From assembly GCA_015492195.1 (NCBI GenBank), contig WGFP01000031.1, positions 1 to 23,157 on the forward strand: a stretch of 23,157 nt of DNA, written 5' to 3'. The notes beneath the pieces are model-generated. The model was not told the DNA's origin and made no database searches. It saw nothing but the letters and a program-made list of their open reading frames with translations. This document shows, one piece after another, positions 14,788-22,679 of the stretch. The translations under genes were made by a program, and so were the position numbers. The number at the start of each line of letters is the position of its first letter. Position 1 is the first letter of the stretch. Source of the stretch: Acidiferrobacterales bacterium. GTDB taxonomy: Bacteria > Pseudomonadota > Gammaproteobacteria > Acidiferrobacterales > Sulfurifustaceae.

Positions 14788-15981
14788 ATGTTTGCTAAAG
14801 CAGGAAGCACTACAGACATAGTCTTTGACTCTGTAGCTGCAAGACGTATTTTAAAACACAGGTTATGGCGCAAGATACATCTTTATCTGGGTCTGTTTGT
14901 CGGTTTTTTGTTCGCCTTCAGCGGGCTTACCGGGAGTGCCCTGGTATTTTACAAGGCCATCGATGAATTTCTGAATCCGGAATTATTAATTGTTGAACCT
15001 GGAACGGATGTTGCACGGGCGCCCTTAGCCGAGATTATCAACGCTGCACAAGAGGCCGTTCCGGGTGAGATGAAGCCGACGCAGCTCATTCTTCCCCGCC
15101 ATTCGCAGGCGACAGCGATCGTGCGGTTTGCAATTCCGGAAGCCGATGGTGGCGGGCAGGTGAGGGTATCGGTCAATCCTTTCACTGCCGAGGTTTTGGG
15201 GGAACGGGAATGGGGCGGATATTTTATGAGTGTCATTTATAAGCTGCATTACACACTGCTGCTCGGAGACGTTGGGGAAACCATCGTGGGCATCATGGGA
15301 CTATTATTGATCTCTTCTATACTGTCCGGGTTGGTCCTGTGGTGGCCGAAACTCACCAAGTTATCCCGGGCATTCACTTTTAGGCGCAGCGCCAACCGTA
15401 TTCGGTTCATTTACGACCTGCATAAGACGATTGGAGCTTATGTTGCGGTTGTACTTGTCGTGATTGCATTTTCCGGGATCTACATGATATTCCCGCAATA
15501 TGTGAAACCATTGGTCGGTATGGTTTCTCCGTTGACGGAAATCATGCCAGTGCAACTTTCGACAGCTGCCGATACCGGGGCAAGAAGGCTCGATGTCGAC
15601 GAAATCAGCGGGATTGCGAATGATTTGTTTCCCTATGCAGAACTACAGCGTATCCGCTTTCCGACGTCCGTGGATGGCGTATACCGCGTCATTATGTATC
15701 AGCCCGGCGACGTACGAAGGACCAGCGGCAGTACGCAACTGTGGATCGATCCGTATGACGGGAACGTGCTTGCAATACAAACGCCTCAAACCATGAGCGG
15801 AGGTGATACGTTTATTAATTGGATGTTTCCTTTGCACAACGGCGAAGCATTCGGGTTGCCCGGACGTATTATTGTATTCTTGGTCGGGTTCGTGCCGACC
15901 ATTCTTTATGTTACCGGACTTATGATTTGGTGGCGAAAACGCAAAGCCAGAATATGGGAGAGCAGGCGCTTGGAGAGCTGA
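14788..15981 (+). CDS. PepSY-associated inner-membrane protein (PiuB-like)
   Basis: 397 aa, SD near TAGGGATAGGT. Four membrane segments are visible: about residues 32-55 (LYLGLFVGFLFAFSGLTGSALVFY), 165-190, 212-235 and 360-385. Two PepSY-type periplasmic stretches lie between them (VRVSVNPFTAEVLGEREWG and LWIDPYDGNVLAI). The histidines in RKIHLYLG, KLHYTLL, DLHKTIG and PLHNGEAFG could bind heme b. Such proteins are common partners of siderophore receptors and are proposed to reduce ferric chelates in the periplasm; this is family knowledge. It lies 63 bp after the receptor. Confidence 0.9.
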   Translation: MFAKAGSTTDIVFDSVAARRILKHRLWRKIHLYLGLFVGFLFAFSGLTGSALVFYKAIDEFLNPELLIVEPGTDVARAPLAEIINAAQEAVPGEMKPTQLILPRHSQATAIVRFAIPEADGGGQVRVSVNPFTAEVLGEREWGGYFMSVIYKLHYTLLLGDVGETIVGIMGLLLISSILSGLVLWWPKLTKLSRAFTFRRSANRIRFIYDLHKTIGAYVAVVLVVIAFSGIYMIFPQYVKPLVGMVSPLTEIMPVQLSTAADTGARRLDVDEISGIANDLFPYAELQRIRFPTSVDGVYRVIMYQPGDVRRTSGSTQLWIDPYDGNVLAIQTPQTMSGGDTFINWMFPLHNGEAFGLPGRIIVFLVGFVPTILYVTGLMIWWRKRKARIWESRRLES

Positions 15982-16015
15982 CCTCGAAAAAACTCGTCTA
16001 ACCGCTTAGGGCAGC

Positions 16016-16042
16016 CTTGATATGGACGCCGTCCATATCAAG
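16016..16042. repeat. Perfect 12-bp inverted repeat
   Basis: CTTGATATGGAC (16016-16027), GCC loop, GTCCATATCAAG (16031-16042). The first T-containing stretch after it is only TGAATTTC, so it is a poor intrinsic terminator for the PepSY transcript; it could be a terminator, an operator or a mobile-element or deletion scar. It directly abuts the tonB remnant. Confidence 0.6.
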
Positions 16043-16045
16043 TGA

Positions 16046-16224
16046 ATTTCGGTCGCGCTCCTACATCCGGTTCTTGTGGCCCTTGAGCACGCACCGGCAA
16101 CCGGATGTTGGATCAGGCCGCGCTCGAGACGGCGCGACGCGCCGATCCCTTTCCGCCCGTCCCGAAAAGCTATTCACGCAGGGAACTGGAATTTATCGTG
16201 CCCGTGGCGTTTGTGCTTCGATAA
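16046..16224 (+). pseudogene. Decayed 3' end of a tonB gene
   Basis: From about 16093 to the TAA at 16222-16224 one frame reads TGNRMLDQAAL, then ARRADPFPPVP and ELEFIVPVAFVLR, matching the C-terminal end of TonB (sSG..LD.AAL..vrrA.PFPP.P, ending in a VP-x-x-F beta strand). Upstream this frame hits TGA at 16084-16086, while another frame (16046-16090, VALLHPVLVALEH) carries the preceding strand-like part, implying a frameshift at about 16087-16092. Everything before the C-terminal domain (Pro-rich spacer, membrane anchor) is missing. It lies just after the PepSY gene, where a dedicated tonB would be expected. Confidence 0.6.
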
Positions 16225-16463
16225 TTCCCCGAAAAATATAGACTATTCAGACAACCGCGCCATCTCGCCCCGGAACTATGGAATAAAAATAAAATAAGAC
16301 TTGTCTAGAATATTACCGCTCGTCATGTGGAAAACTCCGTTCAGTTAAGTTTATGCTTGATTATTTAATGTGGTCTCCTAATAGCTATAATGTAAGGCTC
16401 TTACATTTTGGTTGCCCGGGATGCTCGCGCGTCCGGTTAAATAAAAATCAAAGGGTTAGGGGT
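16225..16463 (+). other. Gap before the PhnD-like gene
   Basis: AT-rich region without a supported gene. An open frame from 16353 runs into the PhnD-like gene but its first 37 codons look untranslated and overlap the promoter; the signal peptide starts at 16464. Confidence 0.5.
16386..16407 (+). promoter_or_regulatory. Promoter -10 overlapped by a 19-bp palindromic operator
   Basis: TATAAT (16386-16391) has a weak -35 candidate, TTTAAT, at 16364-16369. AATGTAAGGCTCTTACATT (16389-16407) is a perfect 8-bp inverted repeat with a 3-nt spacer covering the end of the -10 and the predicted start point, the usual place for a dimeric repressor. Its outline (AATGT...ACATT) loosely recalls Zur-type sites, but the centre differs. 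Confidence 0.5.
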
Positions 16464-17315
16464 ATGCTTTCCCAACGTTTTTGGTTAGCGGTTTTATTTC
16501 TGCTTGTTCCACTTGATTGGGCACAAGCGGCGGAGAGATATATTTTCACCGCCCCACCCCGTGGAACCGTTGAGAAAGAAGCGAAGATTTATCAACCAAT
16601 TGCCGATTACCTGTCCAAGGCGACCGGCAAGCGGATTATCTATGAGCATCCCGATAATTGGCTGACCTATCAAAGCAATATGCAAAAAGGAAAGTACGAC
16701 TTGGTTTTCGACGGACCCCACTTTGTGTCTTGGCGTATGACCAAGTTGCAACACGAACCGGTCGCTAAATTGCCCGGTAAACTCGCTTTTGTAATTATCG
16801 TTAGAAAAGACAACGAAAAAATAAATTCGATAAAACAGCTCGCCGGCCGCACTGTCTGCGGCTTGGCGCCGCCCAATCTTGCAACGCTCAGCATGTACGC
16901 ACAATTCGACAATCCCGTACGCCAGCCCCTGGTGGTTGAGGTCAAAAGCTTCAAGCAGGGATTTGATCAATTGGTAGAAGGGAAGAAATGCGTGGCGGCG
17001 GTCATGCGTGACAAATTCTTGAATAAAATGGATAAAGAAAGAACAAAATCAAAAATTATCTGGAACAGTAAGGGTGTGGCCAACCAAGCGTTCTCTGTCG
17101 GCGGACGCTTTTCCGGCAAAGACAAAGAAATTATCCGTCAGGCCCTGCTTGCTCCGGAGGCAACGGAAAAACTGAGGGCTTTTATGGATCGCTTCAACAA
17201 AAAGAAGCGAAAACTTCTGCCCGCTTCCAGAGAAGAATACGACGGCTTGCACGTTCTGCTCAAAGACGTCTGGGGCTTCGAAATAAAACAGGCCAAATTT
17301 TTACCGCTTAGATAA
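16464..17315 (+). CDS. PhnD-like periplasmic substrate-binding protein
   Basis: 283 aa from ATG 16464, chosen because it starts a clean signal peptide (MLSQRFWLAVLFLLV, cleavage near AQA-AE). The mature part has the PhnD/SBP family pattern: YQPIADYLSKATGKRI, WLTYQSNMQKGKYDLVFDGPHF, INSIKQLAGRTVCGLAPPNLATL and GFDQLVEGKKC. Two cysteines (TVCGL, KKCVA) may form a disulfide. Known relatives bind phosphonate or phosphite, but many orphan members have unknown ligands. No ABC permease or ATPase is present, so transport is unproven. The convergent apbE gene lies 139 bp downstream. Confidence 0.85.
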   Translation: MLSQRFWLAVLFLLVPLDWAQAAERYIFTAPPRGTVEKEAKIYQPIADYLSKATGKRIIYEHPDNWLTYQSNMQKGKYDLVFDGPHFVSWRMTKLQHEPVAKLPGKLAFVIIVRKDNEKINSIKQLAGRTVCGLAPPNLATLSMYAQFDNPVRQPLVVEVKSFKQGFDQLVEGKKCVAAVMRDKFLNKMDKERTKSKIIWNSKGVANQAFSVGGRFSGKDKEIIRQALLAPEATEKLRAFMDRFNKKKRKLLPASREEYDGLHVLLKDVWGFEIKQAKFLPLR

Positions 17316-17454
17316 AGCCGATGGGTTTCCCAGCCGGGATTTGTAGAATTACGAATTCGACAATCAGCCATTATTGAAATGGCGGCCGCAGGCGCATGGC
17401 TGGAGGGCGGCGGGGACGCCGGCCAATGCGTGACCAAAAAACAAGGGATACCGG

Positions 17455-18495
17455 TTACATGGCCGCCGTGCAGGCGGGCCGGATACACTGCAACCGGGAT
17501 TTAAGGTCGGGGGAAATCCACACGTTTCCCCGGGCGTCGACGATCACTCCGCCAAGCCCCGGGGTGCGTTCGATCAGCGCGCGCGCCCAGGACGTCCCTT
17601 TCACCATCATTGCGGTCGCCAGCCCATTGATCTGTGCCAGCTCCGTGCCGACCAGGGTGACATGCCGGGCGGCGGTCGCGGGGTAGCCGGTCTCCGGGTC
17701 GAGGATGTGATGGTAGCGCCTGCCGTCCTTAAAAAAATAGCGCTCGTAATCCCCGGAAGAAACAACGAAGCCGCGATTCAATTTCAGCCTTGCCAGCAGT
17801 TGTCCGTCATTGCGCGGATCCTGGATACCCACCCGCCAGGGGCGACCCCGGAAACCGCCGATGACCTCTATGTCACCGCCGCCATTAATCATGGCATGCC
17901 GGATGCCGTGGCGTTGCAAAACGGTCATTCCCGCATGGAGTATATAGAGCTTGGCGATCCCGCCCAAATCGATACGCATTCCCCGGTGCTTAAGAAAAAC
18001 CTTGTTGTTGGCGTCGTCCAAAACCACATTGCGATAATTAACCAAGGGCAGCGTCGCGTTGATCGTATCAGGCGCGGGCAGGGCCGGGGTCTCCGGATCA
18101 AAACGCCAACCTTTTAAAGATCCTATTGTGATATCAAAGGCGCCGTCGCTAAGCATCGATACCTGTCGGGCCATTTTCAGCACTTCCATCAACTCGGGCG
18201 GCACCGAAACCGGCCGTATCCCCGCCCTACGATTGATTTCGCTGACCACGCTATTGGGATCATAATGACTCATCATGTCCGACAGCCGCGCCATTTCTTC
18301 ATAAGCGGCATTCACCCCCTGTTTCAGCTTTACCGGATCGGCGCCTTCGACGGTGATCGCGACGGTCGTACCCATCAGCAACCGTACCTCCTCCAACGGA
18401 AGCAGTTTGCTTTCGCGACAACCACTGTTGACGGCGAAGATCATTAAAATCAGCAACAGTCTGAAGGCGCCGGGTTTTACAAAGAAGAAAGGCAC
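17455..18495 (-). CDS. apbE: FAD:protein FMN transferase (ApbE), lipoprotein
   Basis: 346 aa. A lipoprotein signal peptide ends at C26 (AVNSGC), placing it on the periplasmic side of the membrane. ApbE motifs follow: LLMGTTVAITVEG, MSHYDPNSVVSEIN, SDGAFDITIGSL, GMRIDLGGIAKLYILH, HAMINGGGDIEVIG and HHILDPETGYPA (metal and FAD site). It transfers FMN from FAD to Thr/Ser of target proteins. I did not find an FMN-acceptor domain elsewhere in the window. It is 24 bp downstream of xthA on the same strand and convergent with the PhnD-like gene. Confidence 0.94.
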   Translation of the reverse strand: MPFFFVKPGAFRLLLILMIFAVNSGCRESKLLPLEEVRLLMGTTVAITVEGADPVKLKQGVNAAYEEMARLSDMMSHYDPNSVVSEINRRAGIRPVSVPPELMEVLKMARQVSMLSDGAFDITIGSLKGWRFDPETPALPAPDTINATLPLVNYRNVVLDDANNKVFLKHRGMRIDLGGIAKLYILHAGMTVLQRHGIRHAMINGGGDIEVIGGFRGRPWRVGIQDPRNDGQLLARLKLNRGFVVSSGDYERYFFKDGRRYHHILDPETGYPATAARHVTLVGTELAQINGLATAMMVKGTSWARALIERTPGLGGVIVDARGNVWISPDLKSRLQCIRPACTAAM

Positions 18496-18519
18496 GTTTT
18501 CAAACAGAAGACAATGGGA

Positions 18520-19290
18520 TCATGCAACCGTAAATTCAGCGACCACCGGGGCATGATCGGAGGGTCGCTCCAGCCCCCGCTGCGTCTTATCGATATAACA
18601 GGCCGTGCAACGGGCGGCCTGTTCCGGGCTGCATAGGATGTGATCGATGCGCAGCCCCATGTTGCGGCGAAAGGCGCCCTGGCGATAATCCCACCAACTG
18701 AAACTCTTTTCCGGCTGCTCGAACTTGCGGAATACATCCGTCAGCCCCGTTTTGACGAGTTCCTTAAAGGCCTTGCGTTCTTTTTCACTGAACAGGACAC
18801 GGCCCTCCCAGGACGCCGGATCGTGCACGTCGCGCGGTTCAGGGGCGATATTAAAATCTCCCGCAATGGTCAGTCTTGGATATGTTTTCAGCTCCTTTAC
18901 GATAAATCTTTTCAGCGCTCGCAGCCAGGAAAGCTTGTAAGCAAATTTTTCCGAGCCCACCGTTTCGCCGTTGGGGACATACACATTCAACACGCGTATC
19001 CCGGCAGTGGTTACGGCGATAAATCGCTTTTGGGTGTCCTGAATCCCGGGAAGTTCCGTCATGACGGCGTCCAACGGCTCGCGGCTCAGCGTTGCCATGC
19101 CGTTGTAGGTTTTCTGGCCGGCATACACAACCTGATATTCCATATTGCGAAACGCCTCGACCGGAAACGCCTCGTCCGTCACCTTGGTCTCCTGGAGACA
19201 GAGAATATCCGGTGAGTTTACTTTGAGCCAGTCAAGTATGTAAGGTAAACGGACGCGGACGGAATTGATATTCCAAGTGGCGATTTTCAC
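18520..19290 (-). CDS. xthA: Exodeoxyribonuclease III
   Basis: 256 aa, the normal size. It starts MKIATWNINSVRVRLPYILDWL (core motif TWNINSVR), with catalytic E34 in LCLQETK, the AGDFNIAPEPRDVHDP block, LRIDHILCS and the terminal SDHAPVVAEF. It is an AP endonuclease and 3'-5' exonuclease in base-excision repair in the cytoplasm. The first Met is the only sensible start. It lies 69 bp after the DUF4124-glutaredoxin gene on the same strand. Confidence 0.96.
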   Translation of the reverse strand: MKIATWNINSVRVRLPYILDWLKVNSPDILCLQETKVTDEAFPVEAFRNMEYQVVYAGQKTYNGMATLSREPLDAVMTELPGIQDTQKRFIAVTTAGIRVLNVYVPNGETVGSEKFAYKLSWLRALKRFIVKELKTYPRLTIAGDFNIAPEPRDVHDPASWEGRVLFSEKERKAFKELVKTGLTDVFRKFEQPEKSFSWWDYRQGAFRRNMGLRIDHILCSPEQAARCTACYIDKTQRGLERPSDHAPVVAEFTVA

Positions 19291-19359
19291 GGAAGATATA
19301 TTTTCTTAAAACGGCGACGTTAAAGTACGAAGCCGGCCGACAACGAAACATCCACGAAG

Positions 19360-19866
19360 TTATTGACCGGACCCCGTCTCCTCAGAGCCGCTTGCCGTCG
19401 GTTGCATTTTCGGATAGCCCGCCTGGTCCAGCTCTCCTTCCAGCAGGGACTCGAGATAACCCTTCATCACCTTGTCGCCGACTGTGATGGTGGGCACGAC
19501 CACGGAACCGGTTTTGGCTTTCAGCTCATCCATCAGCTCGCGGTTACCCTCCACGTTATTTTCCTTGAAGGGGATCTTCCGTTTTGTGAGATAGGCGCGC
19601 GCCGAATCGCACGAGACGCAATTGGATGCGGAATAAAGCACCACGGGGTATTTTTCCGCGGCCTCACTGGCGGGATCATCCGCGCCGGACCGTGATGACC
19701 TGCGGATACTTTTTGCTTCGACGCGATAGCCCGAGCCGCTGGGCGGAGGCTGATCATGATAAGACACGTTGCCGTCCGCATCGATCCATTTATAAAGTGT
19801 CTGGCCCTGTGCAAACGACGCACCGAGAACCAACGGCAACATAAATAAGATAGCTTTCAGTTTCAT
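19360..19866 (-). CDS. Exported DUF4124-glutaredoxin fusion
   Basis: 168 aa. Signal peptide MKLKAILFMLPLVLGASFAQG, then a DUF4124 domain (TLYKWIDADGNVSYHDQPPP, residues 23-42), a polar linker and a glutaredoxin fold at about 72-148 with a CVSC active site (C83, C86), cis-Pro P125 in VVPTITVG and KGYLES. It is expected to act on disulfides in the periplasm; the partner is unknown. It starts 4 bp after the SH3-protein stop and is probably co-transcribed. The C-terminal 20 residues are low complexity. Confidence 0.88.
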   Translation of the reverse strand: MKLKAILFMLPLVLGASFAQGQTLYKWIDADGNVSYHDQPPPSGSGYRVEAKSIRRSSRSGADDPASEAAEKYPVVLYSASNCVSCDSARAYLTKRKIPFKENNVEGNRELMDELKAKTGSVVVPTITVGDKVMKGYLESLLEGELDQAGYPKMQPTASGSEETGSGQ

Positions 19867-19870
19867 GGCT

Positions 19871-20491
19871 TCAGATCCTCAGATACATCCCGCCCGATCT
19901 CTTCCGGATTGATTCACGCAACCAGATGACACCGGCGACAAATCCCACTACAAGCATAGCAAAAGAGATGCCGAGCCACATGAGCAACGATCCCCTGTCT
20001 TCATCCGAGGGAGTATTACCGGAAGACGCTGTCTTCTTAATTTGATCTGCGGTCTCACCCGTGACGGGATTTGCCGCGGGCTTGGCCTCCGGGGAAATTT
20101 CATCCATTTTCTTAATCTTGGCCTTTTCCTGCACCAGTGCCACCTCGGTTTCCTTCAACTTGGCGTGCGCCTTTGAAAGCTGCGTACGGATTTTGCTCAA
20201 TTCACTCTTAAGCTGTTTCACCTGCAGCCGCGCCGGCGGCTCAGGGGAAATGTAACGTCCGTCTATCCAGCCCTCGGTGCCCTGCTGATCGCGGACGCGG
20301 ACAAAATTTTCATAACGCTCCAATACCTCCAGGACCATGCCCGACCGAACCGTTTTCACCACCGCGCTTCCTTCACTCAGATCGGCACGCATGCCGACAT
20401 ACAGCTTGTCGATCACATACACCGTCTCGGCATAGCCGATCACGGGCTGAAAGATCAACAATAAGAATAGCCATGTCGCCAAACGCTTCAT
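19871..20491 (-). CDS. SH3-domain, coiled-coil membrane protein (TIGR04211/YgiM-like)
   Basis: 206 aa from ATG 20491, chosen because it follows GGAGGGG and begins a clean signal peptide (MKRLATWLFLLLIFQPVIGYA). Domains: bacterial SH3 at about 25-85 (VYVIDKLYVGMRADLSEGS, VRVRDQQGTEGWIDGRYIS), coiled coil at about 88-132 (LKSELSKIRTQLSKAHAKLKETE), and a C-terminal membrane helix at about 169-191 followed by Arg/Lys. The order matches the YgiM-like family of envelope proteins of unknown role. It starts 29 bp after the end of prlC. Confidence 0.88.
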   Translation of the reverse strand: MKRLATWLFLLLIFQPVIGYAETVYVIDKLYVGMRADLSEGSAVVKTVRSGMVLEVLERYENFVRVRDQQGTEGWIDGRYISPEPPARLQVKQLKSELSKIRTQLSKAHAKLKETEVALVQEKAKIKKMDEISPEAKPAANPVTGETADQIKKTASSGNTPSDEDRGSLLMWLGISFAMLVVGFVAGVIWLRESIRKRSGGMYLRI

Positions 20492-20520
20492 GGACGTTTC
20501 CCCTCCGCCGCGCCGGCACA

Positions 20521-22575
20521 TCAGGCGGCCAGCCCGGAGTGGCGCAGCAGCGCCGTGATGGAAGGCTCGCGCCCCCTGAACTGCACGAACAACTCCATCG
20601 GTTCATGGGCGCCGCCCTTTTCAAGAATATTGCGCAGAAATTCCATGCCGGTCTTGCGATCGAAAATTCCGTTCTCCTCGAACTTGCTGAAGGCGTCGGC
20701 GGAGAGCACTTCCGCCCATTTGTAACTGTAATAGCCCGCGGCGTATCCGCCGGAAAAGACGTGCGAGAAGCTGTTCTGAAAGCGGTTGAATTCCGGCGGG
20801 GTAACAACGGACACCTCCGCGCGCACCTCGTCCAGAAGCTGTTGCACGCTCTTGCCGCGATCCGGATCAAACCCGCTATGCAGCTGCATGTCGAACAACG
20901 CGAATTCAAGTTGCCGGACAAACTGCATCCCGGAGTGAAAGTTTTTCGCCGCAATCATTTTTTCATACAGATCGTCGGGAATACGTTCGCCGGTCCGGTA
21001 ATGCCCGGAGATCAGGTCCAGCGCGTCGCGCTCCCAGCACCAGTTCTCCATGAACTGGCTTGGGAGTTCCACCGCGTCCCAGGCCACGCCGTTGATTCCC
21101 GCCACACCCACGTGATCCACCTTGGTCAACATATGGTGCAGGCCGTGCCCGAATTCATGAAACAGGGTGATGACTTCTTCATGCGTAAACAAGGACGGCC
21201 TGTCCTTCACAGGCGGTGAGAAATTACAGGTCAGATAGGCCACGGGGACCTGGACGCCGCCCACCGTCCGCTTGCGGTTGATGCACTCGTCCATCCACGC
21301 GCCGCCACGTTTGTTCGTCCGCGCGTAGAGATCCATGTAAAACCGGCCGCATATTTCCCCCGAGGCACTTTTTATTTCATAGAAGCGCACGTCCGGGTGC
21401 CATGTCTCAACGCCTTCGACGCGCGCAATCTCCAACCCGTAAAGCCGCTTGACCACTTCGAACATCCCCGGCACCACGCGGTCTTCCGGAAAATACGGCC
21501 GCAGGTCTTCCTGCGAAAATGCATAGCGGTGCTCGCGCAACTTCTCGGAATAATAAGGGATATCCCATACCTCAAGTTTGTCTACGGCGAATTGCGCGCG
21601 CGCGAACGCCTGCAATTCATTCAAATCCTTTTCCGCCGCCGGGCGCGAGCGCGCGGCAAGATCGTGCAGAAAATCCATGACCTGCTCAACGTTTTTCGCC
21701 ATCCGGGTTTGCAAAGAGTACTCGGCGTAATTGGCAAAACCCAAAAGCCCGGCCGCTTCCTGCCTGAGCTTTATAATCCGCACAATCAGATCACCGTTGT
21801 CCCACTTTCCCGCATGGGGGCCTTGGTCGCTCGCGCGCGTGACATAGGCCTCGTACATTTTCCTTCGCAGTTCGCGATTATCGGCATAGGCCATAAAGGC
21901 GGAGTAAGACGGCCCCTCAAGGGTGAATTTCCAACCCCGCTTGCCTTCCTGCTCCGCCGTCTGTTTCGCCGAGGCGCGCGCCGTCTCCGGCAATCCCGCC
22001 AAGTCTTCGGGATCGGTGATGAGCAACTCCCACGCCTGCGTCGCGTCCAGGACGTTTTCCGAGAACCGGCTGGCCAGGGAAGAAAGTTCTTTCTGAATCT
22101 CCTTGAAACGTTTTTTATCGCGCTCGTTAAGCTCGACGCCGGCGAGTCGGAAATCACGCAAGGCGTTTTCAATAATCTTTTTCTGCGCCTGGCTCAAGCC
22201 TTCGAACTCCGGGCTCGATGCAATCATTTTATAAGCCCGGTACAGGCGCTCATCCTGCGCAAGTTCCGTATAGAATTCGCTAATCCGGGGCAGCCCTTCG
22301 TTATAGGCGGCGCGCAAGGCATCGCTGTTTACCACGGCGTTTAGATGCGAGACCGGCGACCACATGCGGTCGAGCCGCTCCTCCATGTCCTCGATGGGCT
22401 GGGCAAAGTTCTCCCACGTGTAATTTTCAGCGCCTTCAAGAATTTGCTCCAATTCGCGGCGACTCTGCGACAACAGGTGATCCAGCGCCGGGGCGACGTG
22501 CTCGGGACGTATCGCGCTGAAACGGGGCAGGCCGGTAAAATCAAGAAGGGGGTTGTTTATTTTGGTTGTTTCCAT
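20521..22575 (-). CDS. prlC: Oligopeptidase A (M3 metallopeptidase)
   Basis: 684 aa from ATG 22575, where family-like sequence begins (METTKINNPLLDFTGLPRF); an upstream in-frame ATG at 22623 would add 16 unusual residues. The zinc motif HEFGH (H473, E474, H477) lies in THEEVITLFHEFGHGLHHML, with the third-ligand region ELPSQFMENW downstream. It is a cytoplasmic peptidase that degrades short peptides, including cleaved signal peptides. Length and motif order are normal. It heads the minus-strand gene row and is divergent from srkA. Confidence 0.96.
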   Translation of the reverse strand: METTKINNPLLDFTGLPRFSAIRPEHVAPALDHLLSQSRRELEQILEGAENYTWENFAQPIEDMEERLDRMWSPVSHLNAVVNSDALRAAYNEGLPRISEFYTELAQDERLYRAYKMIASSPEFEGLSQAQKKIIENALRDFRLAGVELNERDKKRFKEIQKELSSLASRFSENVLDATQAWELLITDPEDLAGLPETARASAKQTAEQEGKRGWKFTLEGPSYSAFMAYADNRELRRKMYEAYVTRASDQGPHAGKWDNGDLIVRIIKLRQEAAGLLGFANYAEYSLQTRMAKNVEQVMDFLHDLAARSRPAAEKDLNELQAFARAQFAVDKLEVWDIPYYSEKLREHRYAFSQEDLRPYFPEDRVVPGMFEVVKRLYGLEIARVEGVETWHPDVRFYEIKSASGEICGRFYMDLYARTNKRGGAWMDECINRKRTVGGVQVPVAYLTCNFSPPVKDRPSLFTHEEVITLFHEFGHGLHHMLTKVDHVGVAGINGVAWDAVELPSQFMENWCWERDALDLISGHYRTGERIPDDLYEKMIAAKNFHSGMQFVRQLEFALFDMQLHSGFDPDRGKSVQQLLDEVRAEVSVVTPPEFNRFQNSFSHVFSGGYAAGYYSYKWAEVLSADAFSKFEENGIFDRKTGMEFLRNILEKGGAHEPMELFVQFRGREPSITALLRHSGLAA

Positions 22576-22679
22576 GTCAAATCTTTTAGACGTCAGGTTC
22601 TGATAACACATATAATTTAGCATGCCTTCCCGCCATTCAGCACCCGGCCTGTCCGCCGTTGCCCACCGAATCGCCGATC

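Noticed and set aside
16353..16463. Upstream extension of the PhnD-like protein by 37 codons
   Set aside because: It would place non-export sequence in front of a clear signal peptide and overlap the promoter and palindrome.
21397..22344. Long 315-codon plus-strand frame opposite prlC
   Set aside because: Shadow of the prlC coding sequence, which has full family length and the HEFGH motif.
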